Source: Rhinopithecus roxellana (taxonomy: Eukaryota > Chordata > Mammalia > Primates > Cercopithecidae). From it: a stretch of 64,000 bases of DNA. Below are positions 1 to 11,176 of this stretch, piece by piece; within the stretch, counting starts at the first letter, position 1; each line of letters opens with the position of its first letter. A model generated the notes under the pieces. That model made no database searches. It had not been told where the DNA came from and saw only the letters and a list, made by a program, of their open reading frames with translations. Position numbers and translations under genes: made by a program. The stretch covers positions 81,679,444 to 81,743,443 of the forward strand of contig NC_044558.1 in assembly GCF_007565055.1 (NCBI RefSeq), given 5' to 3'.

Positions 1-44
1 TCCTGCATTTACAAAGAGATATTATAGGACCAACTAAAAGCTTT

Positions 45-97
45 TTACCTTACACACCCTCAGAGCATTTATTACCTTACACACCCTCAGAGCATTT
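45..97. repeat. Two-copy 27-bp tandem duplication
   Basis: The unit beginning TTACCTTACACACCCTC occurs at 45-71 and again at 72-97 with near identity. No gene is affected; it lies in the intron after w24. Confidence 0.85.
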
Positions 98-299
98 CTG
101 TACTTGGCCTCACTCGGCCTTCACCATGGCACGTGGTGATGTCATCAGGGCACCATCAACCACATCTACAGATGGAAAACTGTGGCTCGGGAGGGCATTC
201 CTGCATTTTCCATGGCACTTTGCTACCTTTCTTTGACTCTTTGACTTACCTTGCCATAGAACATGGTGACCAGGCAGCTTGATGGCGGCTGTGTTTGAG

Positions 300-430
300 G
301 ACGTAGAGTCACACAGATCAGGTTCAAATCCCTGGCCTTGGGGCACGTTTCTGATCTTTTCTAGGCCTCAGTTTCCTCTGTGGTAAGCTGGGAACAATCC
401 CGGTACCTAGCACATTGCATCACTAAGAAG
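300..430 (+). repeat. MIR fragment
   Basis: The order 'GGTTCAAATCCC', 'CTCAGTTTCCTC' and 'ACCTAGCACA' follows the MIR consensus. Old and diverged. Confidence 0.6.
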
Positions 431-618
431 ACTGAGGTCACATGTAAAAAGCACTAAGACTGGACTGCTCACTTCCGAAGCACAGCCTCCAGGATTGAAC
501 TCTAAGTCTGCTGAAATCCAAGCATGAAGCTACAATGCATAGTCCTGCCACCGTTTTTAATGTTGAGCTAATTAACATTAACTAACCCAGGCTCTTTCCT
601 ACCTACAAAGATACTCAC

Positions 619-777
619 TTTCGCTCCTTCTTATCCGTTGGCCTGTTGATTTCCCTGAAGATGTTTGACAACACCCCATCGGTCCAGTCTCGGGTGGTTG
701 GGTCCAGGATGCCATAGAGTTCTATGACACTCACGGCTTTGGGGTTCAGGATGTACAACTTTGTCATCAGCCCAAGC
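619..777 (-). CDS. DNAH10: DNAH10 exon w24 (AAA2)
   Basis: 159 nt, residues 1431-1482, LGLMTKLYILNPKAVSV to NRPTDKKER, plus AA of a split lysine. The acceptor is GATTTAG and the donor GTGAGT. Contains LNPKAVSVIELYGILDPTT and RDWTDGVLSNIFREI, the dynein AAA2 pattern 'NPK(A/S)....ELYG..D..T.(E/D)W.DG'. This is the last exon in the window; the Walker B of AAA2 should lie in the next exon, below position 1. Confidence 0.96.
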
Positions 778-1745
778 CTAAATCAAGAGAGGCTTTAGCC
801 ATGGTTCAAGCAAACTAAATGCATGAGGAAAACAGTCTGGGTTTCCTCTGTGAGGAATTAGATGTTTTGAATTCAAGCCAAAATTTAAAATGCAACCCAT
901 GCAAACTCTTGACTGGGCTTCCCTTCACTGTTAGTGCTTTCTTCTAAACATAAAGCAACCACATTTCACCAAAAATGTGGCCACAGCACAAATGAAGTCT
1001 GAACTAGAAGCACAGCTTCGCCTCTGGAGGGCACCAAGAAGCTAACTTTCATGTATATTTCATGTTTATGCATATTCCATATTCATATATATGACATTTA
1101 AGTAAATATCTCAGAATTAAGGGCGTATAGGAGACCATACTCAGTCATCCAGGATAATAACAAAGCTTTGAACTACAAATGTTCAATCCTTCTTACTTGC
1201 AGAACATCTGCTCTGTGTTGTCTTCATGGATCAAGCAGACAGGGCACTTCTCACCATAGTGCCTGTAAATCCCCACAGCCCTAACTATAGGATTAATTCA
1301 ACCAAAGAGAACTAAATATCACATACTCCACAGTTCACAACCAACAAATCAGTAAGTCATAATAATGTACATGCTATATTAGACATACATACGTGTGTGA
1401 TAGTTCTATAAACTATTTAACAATGAATGAATTAAAGAATGAAATGCAGATGGCCGCAGTACAGCCCACTTAGAGTCAGTAAACCACTGTCAGCTGGTTT
1501 TCTCATATGAAACATATAAAGAAACAATGGGAACAAATGACATACACTTACTCTTTAGATTTTATAGACTGCCTATTAAGTCACAAAAATTATTGGCTTG
1601 ATTTAGATTTTTGCCAGACTGTCAGCATCCACGGAGGTCTTTCTGGAATCTAGTTATTGCTTAGGAGAGAAGCGAGGAGTCAGGAATCCACTTTCAGTAG
1701 AAGGCTTTCAATTCACTGCAGGCTTTTATGACATACTCTCTCTCT
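778..1745. other. Intron w23-w24, part without a recognised element
   Basis: About 970 bases with no gene, RNA or repeat family that I recognise. Base composition is ordinary and all frames are stopped. Confidence 0.6.
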
Positions 1746-1747
1746 CT

Positions 1748-2042
1748 CTCTTTTTTTTTTTTTAGAGAGAAGGTCTCACTCTTTGCCCAGGCTGGTGTGC
1801 AGTGGCACAATCCTAGCCCACTGCAGACTCAAACTCTTGAACTCAAGCAATCCTCCCTCCTTAGCCTCCTGAGTAGCTGTACTACAGGTACACGTCACCA
1901 CACACAGCTAATTTTTTTTTTAATGTGGAGACGGAGTCTCATTATGTTGCCCAGGCTGTTCTCAAAATCCTGGCCTAAGTGATCCTCTCACCCCGGCCTC
2001 CCAAAGTGCTGGGATTACAAGCATGAGCCACCATGCCTGGCT
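1748..2042 (-). mobile_element. Alu, old (J/S-like)
   Basis: Starts with the poly-T at 1750 and ends at 'CACCATGCCTGGC'. Diverged, for example a changed right arm at 1925. Confidence 0.9.
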
Positions 2043-2337
2043 CCTTTATGATCTTCAATGTGGGAGTGTACGATCACTTTTTCCTTCATGAAGAATTGCC
2101 CCTGAAGGGCTAGAGATTATAAGGCACCCGGGGAGGTGACATTCTTTTTCTGGCCACTGCAAAACCACAGCAGTGCTGCATAAGGTGAATCCTGAATTAC
2201 TTTAAGGAAGCAATTTAGACACCAAAAAACTATGACTTCCGTTCATTTTCACAATATCCTCATAAGATAGTTTGTGAAACTCTCATTTCACAAATGAACC
2301 TATTCACCATCTGATGCACAAGCGGGTTGCTAATTTT

Positions 2338-2651
2338 GCATTCTAAAATATCTTTTTTTTTTTTTTTGAGGCAGAGTCTCGCTCTGTCGCCCAGGCTGGA
2401 GTGCAGTGACACAATCTCGGCTCACTGCAAGCTCCGCCTCCCGGGTTCACGCCATTCTCCTGCCTCAGCCTCCTGAGTAGCTGGGACCACAGGCGCCTGC
2501 CACCACGCCCAGCTAATTTTTTGTATTTTTAATAGAGACGGGGTTTCACCGTGGTCTCGATCTCCTGACCTTGTGATTCGCCCGCCTCGGCCTCCCAAAG
2601 TGCTAAGATTACAGGCGTGAGCCACCGCGCCCGGCCGCATTCTAAAATATC
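2338..2651 (-). mobile_element. Alu with 15-bp target-site duplication
   Basis: Full-length Alu 2353-2636. The duplication GCATTCTAAAATATC is perfect at 2338-2352 and 2637-2651, included in the span. Confidence 0.95.
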
Positions 2652-2824
2652 TTAACTGAGTCTGCAATGAAGTCAGTAAAAACACGCTGAGTCAAAAGGG
2701 GTGTGTATTACAAATTTACCCTCCCAGGAAATCAGAGAGCAAAGTGGGACTTGGCAATACTGCCACCAAACATATACTGTGAGCCCCCTGGCAGTCAGGC
2801 CCTCCCCACGGAGGTCATACTCAC

Positions 2825-2943
2825 TTGGTCTGGGCCTGACACAGAGTGTTAATGACGACGGACTTGCCTCCTCTGGTGGGTCCCACCACCATCGTCGTGT
2901 GGCGGGTTAACATGGTCTCGAACATTTGAACCACTTTATCCAC
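2825..2943 (-). CDS. DNAH10: DNAH10 exon w23 (AAA2 P-loop)
   Basis: 119 nt, residues 1391-1429, VDKVVQMFETMLTRHT to NTLCQAQT, plus AA of a split lysine. The acceptor is CCCGCAG and the donor GTGAGT. The AAA2 P-loop reads GPTRGGKS (residues 1411-1418), which satisfies GxxxxGK[S/T]. AAA2 in dyneins binds ATP structurally and is not the main hydrolytic site. An arginine in the loop instead of the usual glycine is noted. Confidence 0.97.
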
Positions 2944-3029
2944 CTGCGGGACAAACAATGGCAGTTGGGCTAAACCATGATCTTTTCCTGAAGCAGTTTG
3001 AGATACAACACACATGCCTACAATTTACC

Positions 3030-3630
3030 TTTGAAAGGGTACAAGTCAATGGTTTCCAGTATATTCAGAGACTTGTGCAACCATCCCCATGAGCAATTTT
3101 AGAACATTTTTATCACCCCTCCCCGCAAAAAACCCTGAACCCATCTCTCCCAATCCCCTTTCCCCCAGCCCCTGGCAACCACTCATCTACTTTCTGTCTC
3201 TATGGATTTGCGTATCCTGGGCATTTCATGGAAATGGGATCCTAGAATGTGTGATCTCTCACATCTGGCTTCTTTCGCTTAGTGTGTTTTCAAAGCTCAT
3301 CCATGTTGCAGCACGCGTCAGCGCTGCATTCCTTTCTATGGCCAAAATATATCCCACGGCATGGACAGACCACATTCTGTTTCAGCAGTTGATCCATCAA
3401 TTGATGGATGTTGGGTTGTTCCCACTTTTTGGCTATTACGAATAATGCTGCTCCAGACATTCGTGAACAATTCTGAGCAGATGTTCGTCCTCACTCTTGG
3501 GTAGATCCCAGTAGTGAAATTGCCAGGTCTTATGGTAACTCTTGGTTTAACCTGTTGAGGAACTGCCAGGCTGTTTTCTAAAGTGGCTGCATCATTTTAC
3601 ATTCCTTCCAGAAAACACATGCTTTTAAAC
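3030..3630 (-). mobile_element. Old L1 (L1M type) 3' part, antisense
   Basis: The reverse complement of 'CTTGTGCAACCATCCC', 'TTTTAGAACATTTTTATCA' and 'CTACTTTCTGTCTCTATGG' matches the common L1M 3' end. Starts about 85 bp from the exon w23 acceptor. Confidence 0.7.
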
Positions 3631-4056
3631 AACCAGCTACAGAGAAAATCAGGGTCAGGAAAGGCACAGAAAGCTCTCACCCACGGCCGGTACCCGGTGC
3701 CCACTGCCCAGGCCTGAGGCCTCTGGTAGCCTGACACCCTGAAGCTGCCTGACCTGAGGCAACCCCCCAGGCCTGGAGGCTCTGGGCATTTACATTCTCA
3801 GCAGGACTCCGCCAATCAATACGTATTGGGCTTAATGACAACATATACAACTTACAGGCTCTTCAGAGGATCCAAATCCTACCCCAGCAATATCTAATTT
3901 AATTTTTTTCTAAGTGTGACTCAGGAGAAAAAAAAAGGTGAGGTGAGGAAAGAACCTCTGATGGTTGATGCCTCAAAACAAAATATTCGAGTCATCTGAT
4001 CACATTGTGTGAAACAAACTACATATATAAAATTTAGCCTTAAAAAGGAAGAAATT

Positions 4057-4362
4057 CGGCCGGGCGCGGTGGCTCAAGCCTGTAATCCCAGCACTTTGGG
4101 AGGCCGAGACGGGCGGATCACGAGGTCAGGAGATCGAGACCATCCTGGCGAACACGGTGAAACCCCGTCTCTACTAAAAATACAAAAAACTAGCCGGGCG
4201 AGGTGGCGGGCGCCTGTAGTCCCAGCTACTTGGGAGGCTGAGGCAGGAGAATGGTGGGAACCCAGGAGGCGGAGCTTGCAGTGAGCTGAGATTCGGCCAC
4301 TGCACTCCAGCCTGGACGACAGAGCGAGACTCCGCCTCAAAAAAAAAAAAAAAAAAAAAAAA
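4057..4362 (+). mobile_element. AluY, Old World monkey type
   Basis: Reads GGTGGCTCAAGCCTG near the start and ACTAGCCGGGCGAGGTGG in the middle. Flanked by GAAGAAATTC on both sides (duplication). Near-intact, so young. Confidence 0.93.
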
Positions 4363-4364
4363 GA

Positions 4365-5060
4365 AGAAGAAATTCTGACACATGCCACAACATGGATAAA
4401 TGTTGAGAACACTGTTAGTGAAATAAGCCAGACACAAAAAGACAAAAATTTCCACCTATAGGAGGTACCTAGAGTAGTCAAATGTGTAGAGACAGGAAGT
4501 CGAGCAAGGTTGCCAGCGGCTGGAGGGAGGGGAGAAGGTAAGTAGTTAACGGGGACAGGGTTTTAGTTTTGCAATATGAAAACGTTCTGGAGATGGATAA
4601 TGGTGATGGTTGCACAGTAATGTGAATGTACTTAGTGCTACCAAACTCTACATTTTTTCTTTTCTTTTTTTTTTATTTTTTGAGACAGTCTCGCTCTGTC
4701 ACCAGGCTGGAGTGCAGTGGCACGATCTTGGCTCATTGCAAGCTCCACCTCCCGTGTTCAAGCAATTCTCTTGGCCTCAGCCTCCCAAGAAGCTGAGACT
4801 ACAGGCGAGCGCCACTACACCCAGCTAATTTTTGTATTTTTAGTAGAGATGGGGTTTCTCCATGTTGGTCAGCCTCCCGAAGTGCTGGGATTACAGGCGT
4901 GAGCCACTGCACCGGACCTAACAAACTCTACATTTACAAGTAGGTAAGAGGGTAAATATTGTTATGTGTATTTTACCACGATTTAAAAATGGGGAAAAAT
5001 GGTTAAGATGGTGAAACTTTTGAGTATTTTACTATACATATATTTTTAAAGAACTGAAAA
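4365..5060 (+). mobile_element. Old L1 3' UTR fragment split by an Alu
   Basis: Sense L1M-type sequence (CATGGATAAATGTTGAGAAC, GGTGATGGTTGCACA) resumes after the Alu at 4672-4919 with TGTGTATTTTACCACGATTT. Confidence 0.65.
4672..4919 (-). mobile_element. Alu with internal deletion, inserted in L1
   Basis: CAAACTCTACATTT flanks both ends (about 4643 and 4922). About 35 bp are missing after 'CATGTTGGTCAG', where 'CTGGTCTCGAACTCC' is normally found. Confidence 0.88.
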
Positions 5061-5118
5061 AACAAAAAGCCAATGGAAAGGATGCACAGCCACAGTGAGC
5101 TCATTTTCCCGGCTTTAC

Positions 5119-5310
5119 CTGGACGGGTAGGACCGCATAGCCGTTCTCCTCCAGGACCTGCTCTACCGCATCATTGAAGTCAGGGTAGCGGACGCGAGGG
5201 CAGTCCAGCCCAGGAAACAGATCCGAAATCAAACTGAGGAAAAGAGGAACATCTTCAAACACAAACTTGGGCAGGTTCATGTCTCGCAGGGCCCTCATCA
5301 GCACCACGTC
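5119..5310 (-). CDS. DNAH10: DNAH10 exon w22 (AAA1 to AAA2)
   Basis: 192 nt, 64 codons (residues 1327-1390), DVVLMRALRDMNLPKF to GYAVLPVQ. The acceptor is TTCCTGCAG and the donor GTAAAG. Contains the conserved 'RA(L/I)RD.N.PK...D.PLF..(L/I)..DLFPG' block that links AAA1 to AAA2. The downstream half is acidic and leads to the AAA2 core. Confidence 0.97.
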
Positions 5311-5389
5311 CTGCAGGAAATGAAACATGTTTCCAAGAGATTTCCAAAGGAACCCAGTGCTTTAGACTGTGTTTCCAACCCAGTGGAAA

Positions 5390-6430
5390 CACTCTTATGA
5401 AATATAAAATATACATTTTATACTTTTTAAAAAATGTATACACATTTAATTTAAAATTATATAATTTTAAATTACAGAAATTTATATAATTTAAAATTAT
5501 GTAAGTCCTGGATATATATAAATATATAATACAATATACAGAAATTACATAATTTTAATTTTTATATTAAAATATGTAAATATAAATTATATAAAATAAA
5601 GTTTATATAAGATTATTAAACATAAAATATAAAATGTATATTTCATATATTTCATATAATATGTACTTCATATTATATAATATACACATATATGGCCGGG
5701 TGCATTGGCTCATGCCTGTAATCCCAGCACTTTGGGAGGCTGAGGCGGGCGGATAACCTGAGGTCAGAAGTTGGAGATCAACCTGGCTGACACGGTGAAA
5801 CCACGTCTCTAGTAAAAATACAAAAATTAGCTGGGTGTGGTGGCAGGTGCCTGAAATCCCAGCTATTCGGGAGGCTGAGGCAGGAGAATCACTTGAACCC
5901 GGGAGGTGGAGGTTACAGTGAGCTGAGATTGTACCATTGCACTCCAGCCTGGGTGACAAGAGTGAAGCTCTGTCTCAAAAAATATATATATATACATACA
6001 CACACACATATATACACATACATATGAAATATAAAATTTAAAATGAAACATAAATTATATATAAATGATATACATATATTATAATTTTATATAAATGAAA
6101 TTTTAATAAAATGTATATATGTATATCATTTATATAAATTAATAAATTACATAAATTATATTTGTATTGTTTATAAATTATATAAATTTATAAAATTTAT
6201 ATAAAATGTTAATATGTATGTTATATAGTGTAAATATGTATAAAATATTATATGTAATACAAAATATATAAAATTTCATATTTCATATTTAATAACAATC
6301 ATATAAATCATATAAACTTAAATACGCATTTTTCAAAATTTCATATGAAAATAAAAATGTAAAATAAAATATATAAGTGAAATATAAAGTATAAAATTGT
6401 ATATAAACATAAAAATTAAATAAAATATAA
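5390..6430. repeat. AT-rich low-complexity block
   Basis: Outside the Alu at 5694-5980 the block is almost only A and T, with drifting ATATAAA and TTATAT repeats and a short (CA/TA) run at 5985-6020. It lies 80 bp beyond the w22 acceptor. Confidence 0.9.
5694..5980 (+). mobile_element. Alu (S-like) inside the AT-rich block
   Basis: GGCCGGGTGCATTGG start and A/TA tail that merges with the surrounding AT repeats. Confidence 0.92.
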
Positions 6431-6665
6431 AAAAGGCGCACAGGCAGAGGAGTGAGGCACAACGCTGCGATCCAGCCTAGGGGCGGGGTGGGCCTGTTCC
6501 TGGGAGGCCGAGTGTCCTGGTGGGCCGTGCGAGGAGAAGAAAACAGATTTCGGCCAGAGGGAAGGAGCGGAACCTTCCTCCTCCCCACCTTACAGAGAGG
6601 GCCATGGTCATCTACATTAAGGCAAAGGTTCCTTATCACAGGAAGAACATTTGCCTTGACCTTTA
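6431..6665. other. GC-richer unique islet in intron w21-w22
   Basis: A sharply bounded GC-richer segment between AT-rich DNA and an Alu. Open on both strands for about 80 codons, but it has no dynein similarity and w21 joins w22 in phase without it. Not recognised. Confidence 0.5.
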
Positions 6666-6704
6666 GGTGTGCATATATATATATATACATATATTTGTTT
6701 TTTT

Positions 6705-7014
6705 GGTTTTTTTTTTTTTGAGACAGGGTCTCACTCTGTCACCCAGGCTGGAGTGTAATAGTGCCATCTCGGCTCATTGCAGCCTCCACCTCCCAGGTTC
6801 AAGCAATCCTCCCACTTCAGCCTCCTAAGTAGCTGGGACTATAGAAGCGTGCCACCACACCTAGCTAAATTTTTTGGTTTTGGGGATTTGTTTTGAAACA
6901 AATGGGGTTTTGTCATGTTGCCTAGGCTGGTCTCAAACTTTTGGCCTCAAGCAATCCTCCCACCTCAGCCTCCCAAAGTGCTAGGATTACAGGCATGAGC
7001 CACTGCACCCAGTC
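6705..7014 (-). mobile_element. Alu (old)
   Basis: Poly-T start, many substitutions, ends CACTGCACCCAG. A (TA)n run at 6676-6690 precedes it. Confidence 0.9.
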
Positions 7015-7509
7015 TTAGGTGCTTTTATATAAATCTCAAAAACAAAATTTTGAACTCAGGACCTGGCAAGCATCTCTATGTTGTCTCCTAGGGCAGGCAG
7101 TCCTGCTTCTTTTTCAGTATTCACTATCTGGAAATGTGGGTATCTCTTCTCTACACATTACCTCCAGGATGTGGAATGGAAAAGGCCACTTTTCTTTTTG
7201 TTCTGCCTCTCAGATTCAATATAGGAGCCCTGGGGACTGCAGTTCCCCTGCCTTCTCCAGAAGGAAGAAGGACTGACGTGGGGCTTCTGCTATTTGCTTA
7301 ATTGTAAAGACATCGTGTTGCAAGCTGAAGGCTGATGTTTCATTTGAAACAGGTGCTTAGGTGGTGGTATTTGTGAATTCTTTACCTTTTATTCCAAACA
7401 AGACTAAATAAAGGGCAAGTATAGCTGACTTCAGGGACTTTTTAATGTCCTCTAGTTTCTGCCACTAGCATGATAAGCGCAGTTGAGAACTGCAGCAATT
7501 CCAAATATG

Positions 7510-8420
7510 TGGTTCTAATTTGAAGCAAAAGATGCTAAATCCTGACTCATCCTGTGACATAGATTTACTGAATAAGAACAAAGGTCCAAGTTCGCAAACT
7601 TTTGACATGATAAAGAAGCCCAAAGACAATCTAGCAAAGTTAATTTCCTATGTGAAGAAACCATCACAGTCTCCGTACAAACAGTTTTACATGTGTAACT
7701 CCACCTTGTTGGATGAGAAGAGGGATTTTCCTCCTAGAAAAGGAGGCTGTTTTTTTTGTTTTTGTTTTTGTTTTTGAAACGGAGTCTCGCTCTGTCGCCC
7801 AGGCTGGAGTGCAGTGGCCGGATCTCAGCTCACTGCAAGCTCCGCCTCCCGGGTTTACGCCATTCTCCTGCCTCAGCCTCCGGAGTAGCTGGGACTCAGG
7901 CACCCGCCACCTCGCCCGGCTAGTTTTTTGTATTTTTTAGTAGAGACGGAGTTTCACCATGTTAGCCAGGATGGTCTCGATCTCCCGACCTTGTGATCCG
8001 CCTGTCTCGGCCTCCCAAAGTGCTGGGATTACAGGCTTGAGCCACCGCGCCTGGCCAGGAGGCTGTTTTTTACCTCTTTCTCAGAAGTCCTTGGATATTT
8101 GGTATTTGCAATGTGTTTTCATTCTTCTAAGGAAGTACCAGATTGTGCAGCAGTTAAGCCTATGAATGCATGCTTGGGTTCGGTGTAAGGCAGTAAAAGA
8201 AAACAAGTCACCTGTGACTGCAGTGATGGGACCATATTCACCTCCCTAGGAGGAGAGACTGCTGCAATTCGCTTCACTCTTTTTTGCAGAGCCTTAGATA
8301 GCACTTGGGACTGTTTTTCCTGTTGCTAAGACTGAAAGTGGCATCAGTGGTTTTTCAGTTCAGAAGATATGACCCACCCGATAGTATGATCGCCCTTTAA
8401 CTTTGGACATAGATGAGCAG
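7510..8420 (+). pseudogene. Coding-like fragment of unknown origin, split by an Alu
   Basis: On the plus strand 7520-7745 is open with non-repeat codons (MKQKMLNPDSSCDIDL, then KKPKDNLAKLISYVKKP). It is cut by the Alu at 7750-8055. After the Alu, open stretches continue only with frame changes and stops (VRCKAVKENKSPVTAV, 8170-8230). This resembles a decayed processed gene copy, but I do not recognise the parent and there is no clear poly-A or target duplication. It may be chance openness. Confidence 0.3.
7736..8070 (-). mobile_element. AluY, Old World monkey type, with target duplication
   Basis: AGGAGGCTGTTTTT occurs before (about 7742) and after (about 8057) the element. Contains GTGGCCGGATCTCAGCTC and ends CAGGCTTGAGCCACCGCG, both monkey-type features. 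Confidence 0.94.
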
Positions 8421-8424
8421 GGGA

Positions 8425-9200
8425 GAAAATGAAAGAAGTTTCCATATAACTCCTTTCTCCTGAGAAAAAGAAGTAACAACGACAAATGCAGCTTCATCTG
8501 ACTTTATAGTGTTTTACATTTTACAGCTTCCTTTTTTGTAAGAGCATAAATATCTCTTCCTTCGACCCCTCCAAAAAAAAAAACCCAAATGTGTGAAAAC
8601 GCCAAAAGGAGGAAGTGATTTGTGGTAGCCTGTCCTCCTATGGATGCGAACAGGCTTCTATCACTGCACTCACAGCTGCTTTGTTTCCTTTTCCTACCCA
8701 AATGTGTGTGTGCATGTGTGTGCGCGTGTGTGTAACATTATGAGTACAATCACTAGAGAAACAGGTAAGCCTGTTGCCCACAGAACAGCATTGACTGAAC
8801 TTTTTCTTTAAAGTCCATGTAAAAACAACCACAATCGTTCCCCTTTTGTTGCAAAGAGAAAATAACAACTCACATTCATGCTTTCATGAGAATTTTGTTA
8901 GTCCCCACTGTTCCGCCACACCCATCCTGAGACTACAGATTGATTATTACTATGGAAGCATCATAAATGTTGGTATTGGAGCGAGGACGTTGCACTCAAC
9001 CTTAAGGTACTAAGTGTAATTACAAAGCAAACGATATAACAGGTAAGAGGCCGAAGTAAGGCCAGACCGCTGGGGGAAGCGGCTGCTAAGACTTAAACAT
9101 TTCAGGTGATACCATACTGTGCCCATCACCTCCCCGAAACCACATAGTAAATGCACATGAACCAGCTGAAAGCAGAGAATGTTCCAGCACATGGCCCCTA
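8425..9200. other. Intron w21-w22, non-repeat part
   Basis: No recognised gene or repeat apart from a short (TG)n run at 8702-8734. The region next to the w21 donor at 9196-9201 shows only the splice site. Confidence 0.55.
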
Positions 9201-9201
9201 C

Positions 9202-9348
9202 CTCCCTAAGGTCAGAGGAGCCTCTCTTCAGCTCACCAGCCATGACCAGCACTGATTTCAGGGCTCTGAGTCCAAAATCATAGTGATACTGCTTGGACAG
9301 CTGCTCCCGGGCCAGCTTATACAGAACCGTCATCTTTTTTGCCAGAGT
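9202..9348 (-). CDS. DNAH10: DNAH10 exon w21 (AAA1 C-terminal part)
   Basis: 147 nt, 49 codons (residues 1278-1326), TLAKKMTVLYKLAREQL to GSSDLRE. The acceptor is TTTCAAAAAG, so its last bases are A-rich, and the donor is GTAGGG. Contains QLSKQYHYDFGLRALKSVL, where the Arg of 'FGLRA' is the AAA1 sensor II position, followed by the VL..AG.L.R motif. Confidence 0.97.
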
Positions 9349-9683
9349 CTTTTTGAAAGAAGATAATAATACAAAAAAAAAAAAAGATAAAATAAAATGA
9401 TTGAAAAGCAACAGAGGATCATTCTACAAATGCAAGAAAAAAGGGGCAGGTGTTCCAGTGCAGCCGCTCTACAAATAAGCAAATTCCGTCTCTATCTTTC
9501 AGAAATACCAGGGTGGGTCCTTCATTTTTAAATGTGGCAAATTGGGAATTAATGTGAAGGAACATCTGTGTTACCAAAATCTTCACCATCTTAATTTAAA
9601 GAACAGAACCGTTTGTAGGAATCACACTCTAGAAATACATTGCTTCTTTATTTTGACCTAAACCTATTATCAAGGCAGTAACT

Positions 9684-9965
9684 AGGCCAAGCGTGGTCAC
9701 TTATGCCTGTAATCCCAGCACTTTGGGAGGCCAAGGCAGGTGGATCACCTGAGGTCAAGAGTTCAAGACCAGCCTGGCCAACATGGTGAAACCCTGTCTC
9801 TGCTAAAAATATAAAAACTAACCAGACGTGGTGGCACATGCCTGTAATCCCAGTTATTTGGGAGGCTGAGGCAAGAGAATCGCTTGAACCCAGGAGGCAG
9901 AGGTTGCAGTGAGCTGAGATCACACCATTGCACTCCAACCTGGGTGACAGAGCAAGATTCTGTCT

Positions 9966-9999
<34 letters not shown>
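9684..9999 (+). mobile_element. Alu with long A-tail
   Basis: Begins GGCCAAGCGTGGTCAC; the uninterrupted A-tail of about 34 bases at 9967-10000 is unusually long for a diverged copy. Confidence 0.92.
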
Positions 10000-10003
<4 letters not shown>

Positions 10004-10329
10004 TGTAAGTGTCTTTGAGGACAAGTCAGCCACCTCATCTACAGCAAGCGTTCAAAACCCACAAGTCCCTAAGGCAAGTGTAGCAATTTCAGTCATAAAA
10101 ACTAGGAACAAGAGATCTCATCATGCCATCTCAAAATCCTGACACAGTAATAGGCACCAAGAGCTTTCAATAAAAGACATATTGCAGAAATGCAATGTGA
10201 CAACCCTCTATGTTAAAAGTATTCTCTATTTTGTAACTTTTCCAGAGCTTCTGGAAAGATCTTACATACGTACATGTTATATAGATAGCTTAAAAGTGGA
10301 TAAACATTATCTATAAAGTTGTTTTTGAA

Positions 10330-11135
10330 CCCACATATTCTCAAAGGCATTGTGCTGAGTAAAGAAGCCCACCTCAGAGGGTTCCATAGTACATGTCTCC
10401 AGGTACAGAACAGTCTCAAAGTGACAAAATTATACTGGCTGAAGAATAGATCGGGGTTGCCAGAGTTAGGGTTTGGGGGAGAGTGTGTCTAGTAAGCAGT
10501 AACAAGAGGCTGGGTGCAGTGGCACACATCTGTAGTCCCAGCTACTCGCGAGGCTGAGGTGGGAGGATTACTTGAGCCCAGAAGTTCAAGACCAGCCTGG
10601 GCTATAGAGACCCTGTCTCTACAAAAAATAAGCAAGATTAGCCAGGCATGATGGCATCTGCCTGGTCCCAATACTCCCAAATACTCAGGAGTCCCAAATA
10701 CTCAGGAGGCTGAGGCAGGAAGATCATTTGAGCCCAGGAGTTTGAGACTGCAGTGAGCTGTGATCCTGCCATTGCACTCCAGCCTAGGTGACAGAGTAAG
10801 ACCCTGTCTCTCTTCTTTGTGGTTGTGGTGATAGAATAGTTCTGTATCCTGATGTGGTGACGGCCACTCCCATCCACATGTGATAAAACATCATAGAACT
10901 AACTACACGCACACGCCAGAGAGAGAATGTGAAACCTAGGTGAAATCCACATAACATCTATACCTGAGTTAACGGCACTTGTGCCAACACCAGCTTCCTG
11001 GTTTGGGCAATGGGCTGTGGATATGTAAGATATTCTCATGGGGAAAGGGGCACCTGGAAATTCCGTGCTACTATTGTAGCAACCTCTCGTGCGTCTTAAA
11101 TTATTCCAAAATTAAAAGTTATAATTTAAAAGAGG
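10330..11135 (+). mobile_element. Old L1 3' UTR, split by an Alu
   Basis: Sense L1M 3' sequence before and after the Alu at 10506-10810, ending in AAATTATTCCAAAATTAAAAG, a typical L1 3' end. The minisatellite at 11177 starts just beyond its A-rich tail. Confidence 0.65.
10506..10810 (+). mobile_element. Alu (old), with 15-bp internal duplication
   Basis: Diverged Alu; 'CCCAAATACTCAGGAG' is repeated in tandem at about 10677-10706, in the middle of the right arm. Confidence 0.88.
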
Positions 11136-11176
11136 TGGGGGAGAGAGACAGAGCAGAAAAAAAAAACAAAAATCAA

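Noticed and set aside
3089..3445. 118-codon plus-strand frame
   Set aside because: Lies in antisense old L1 sequence.
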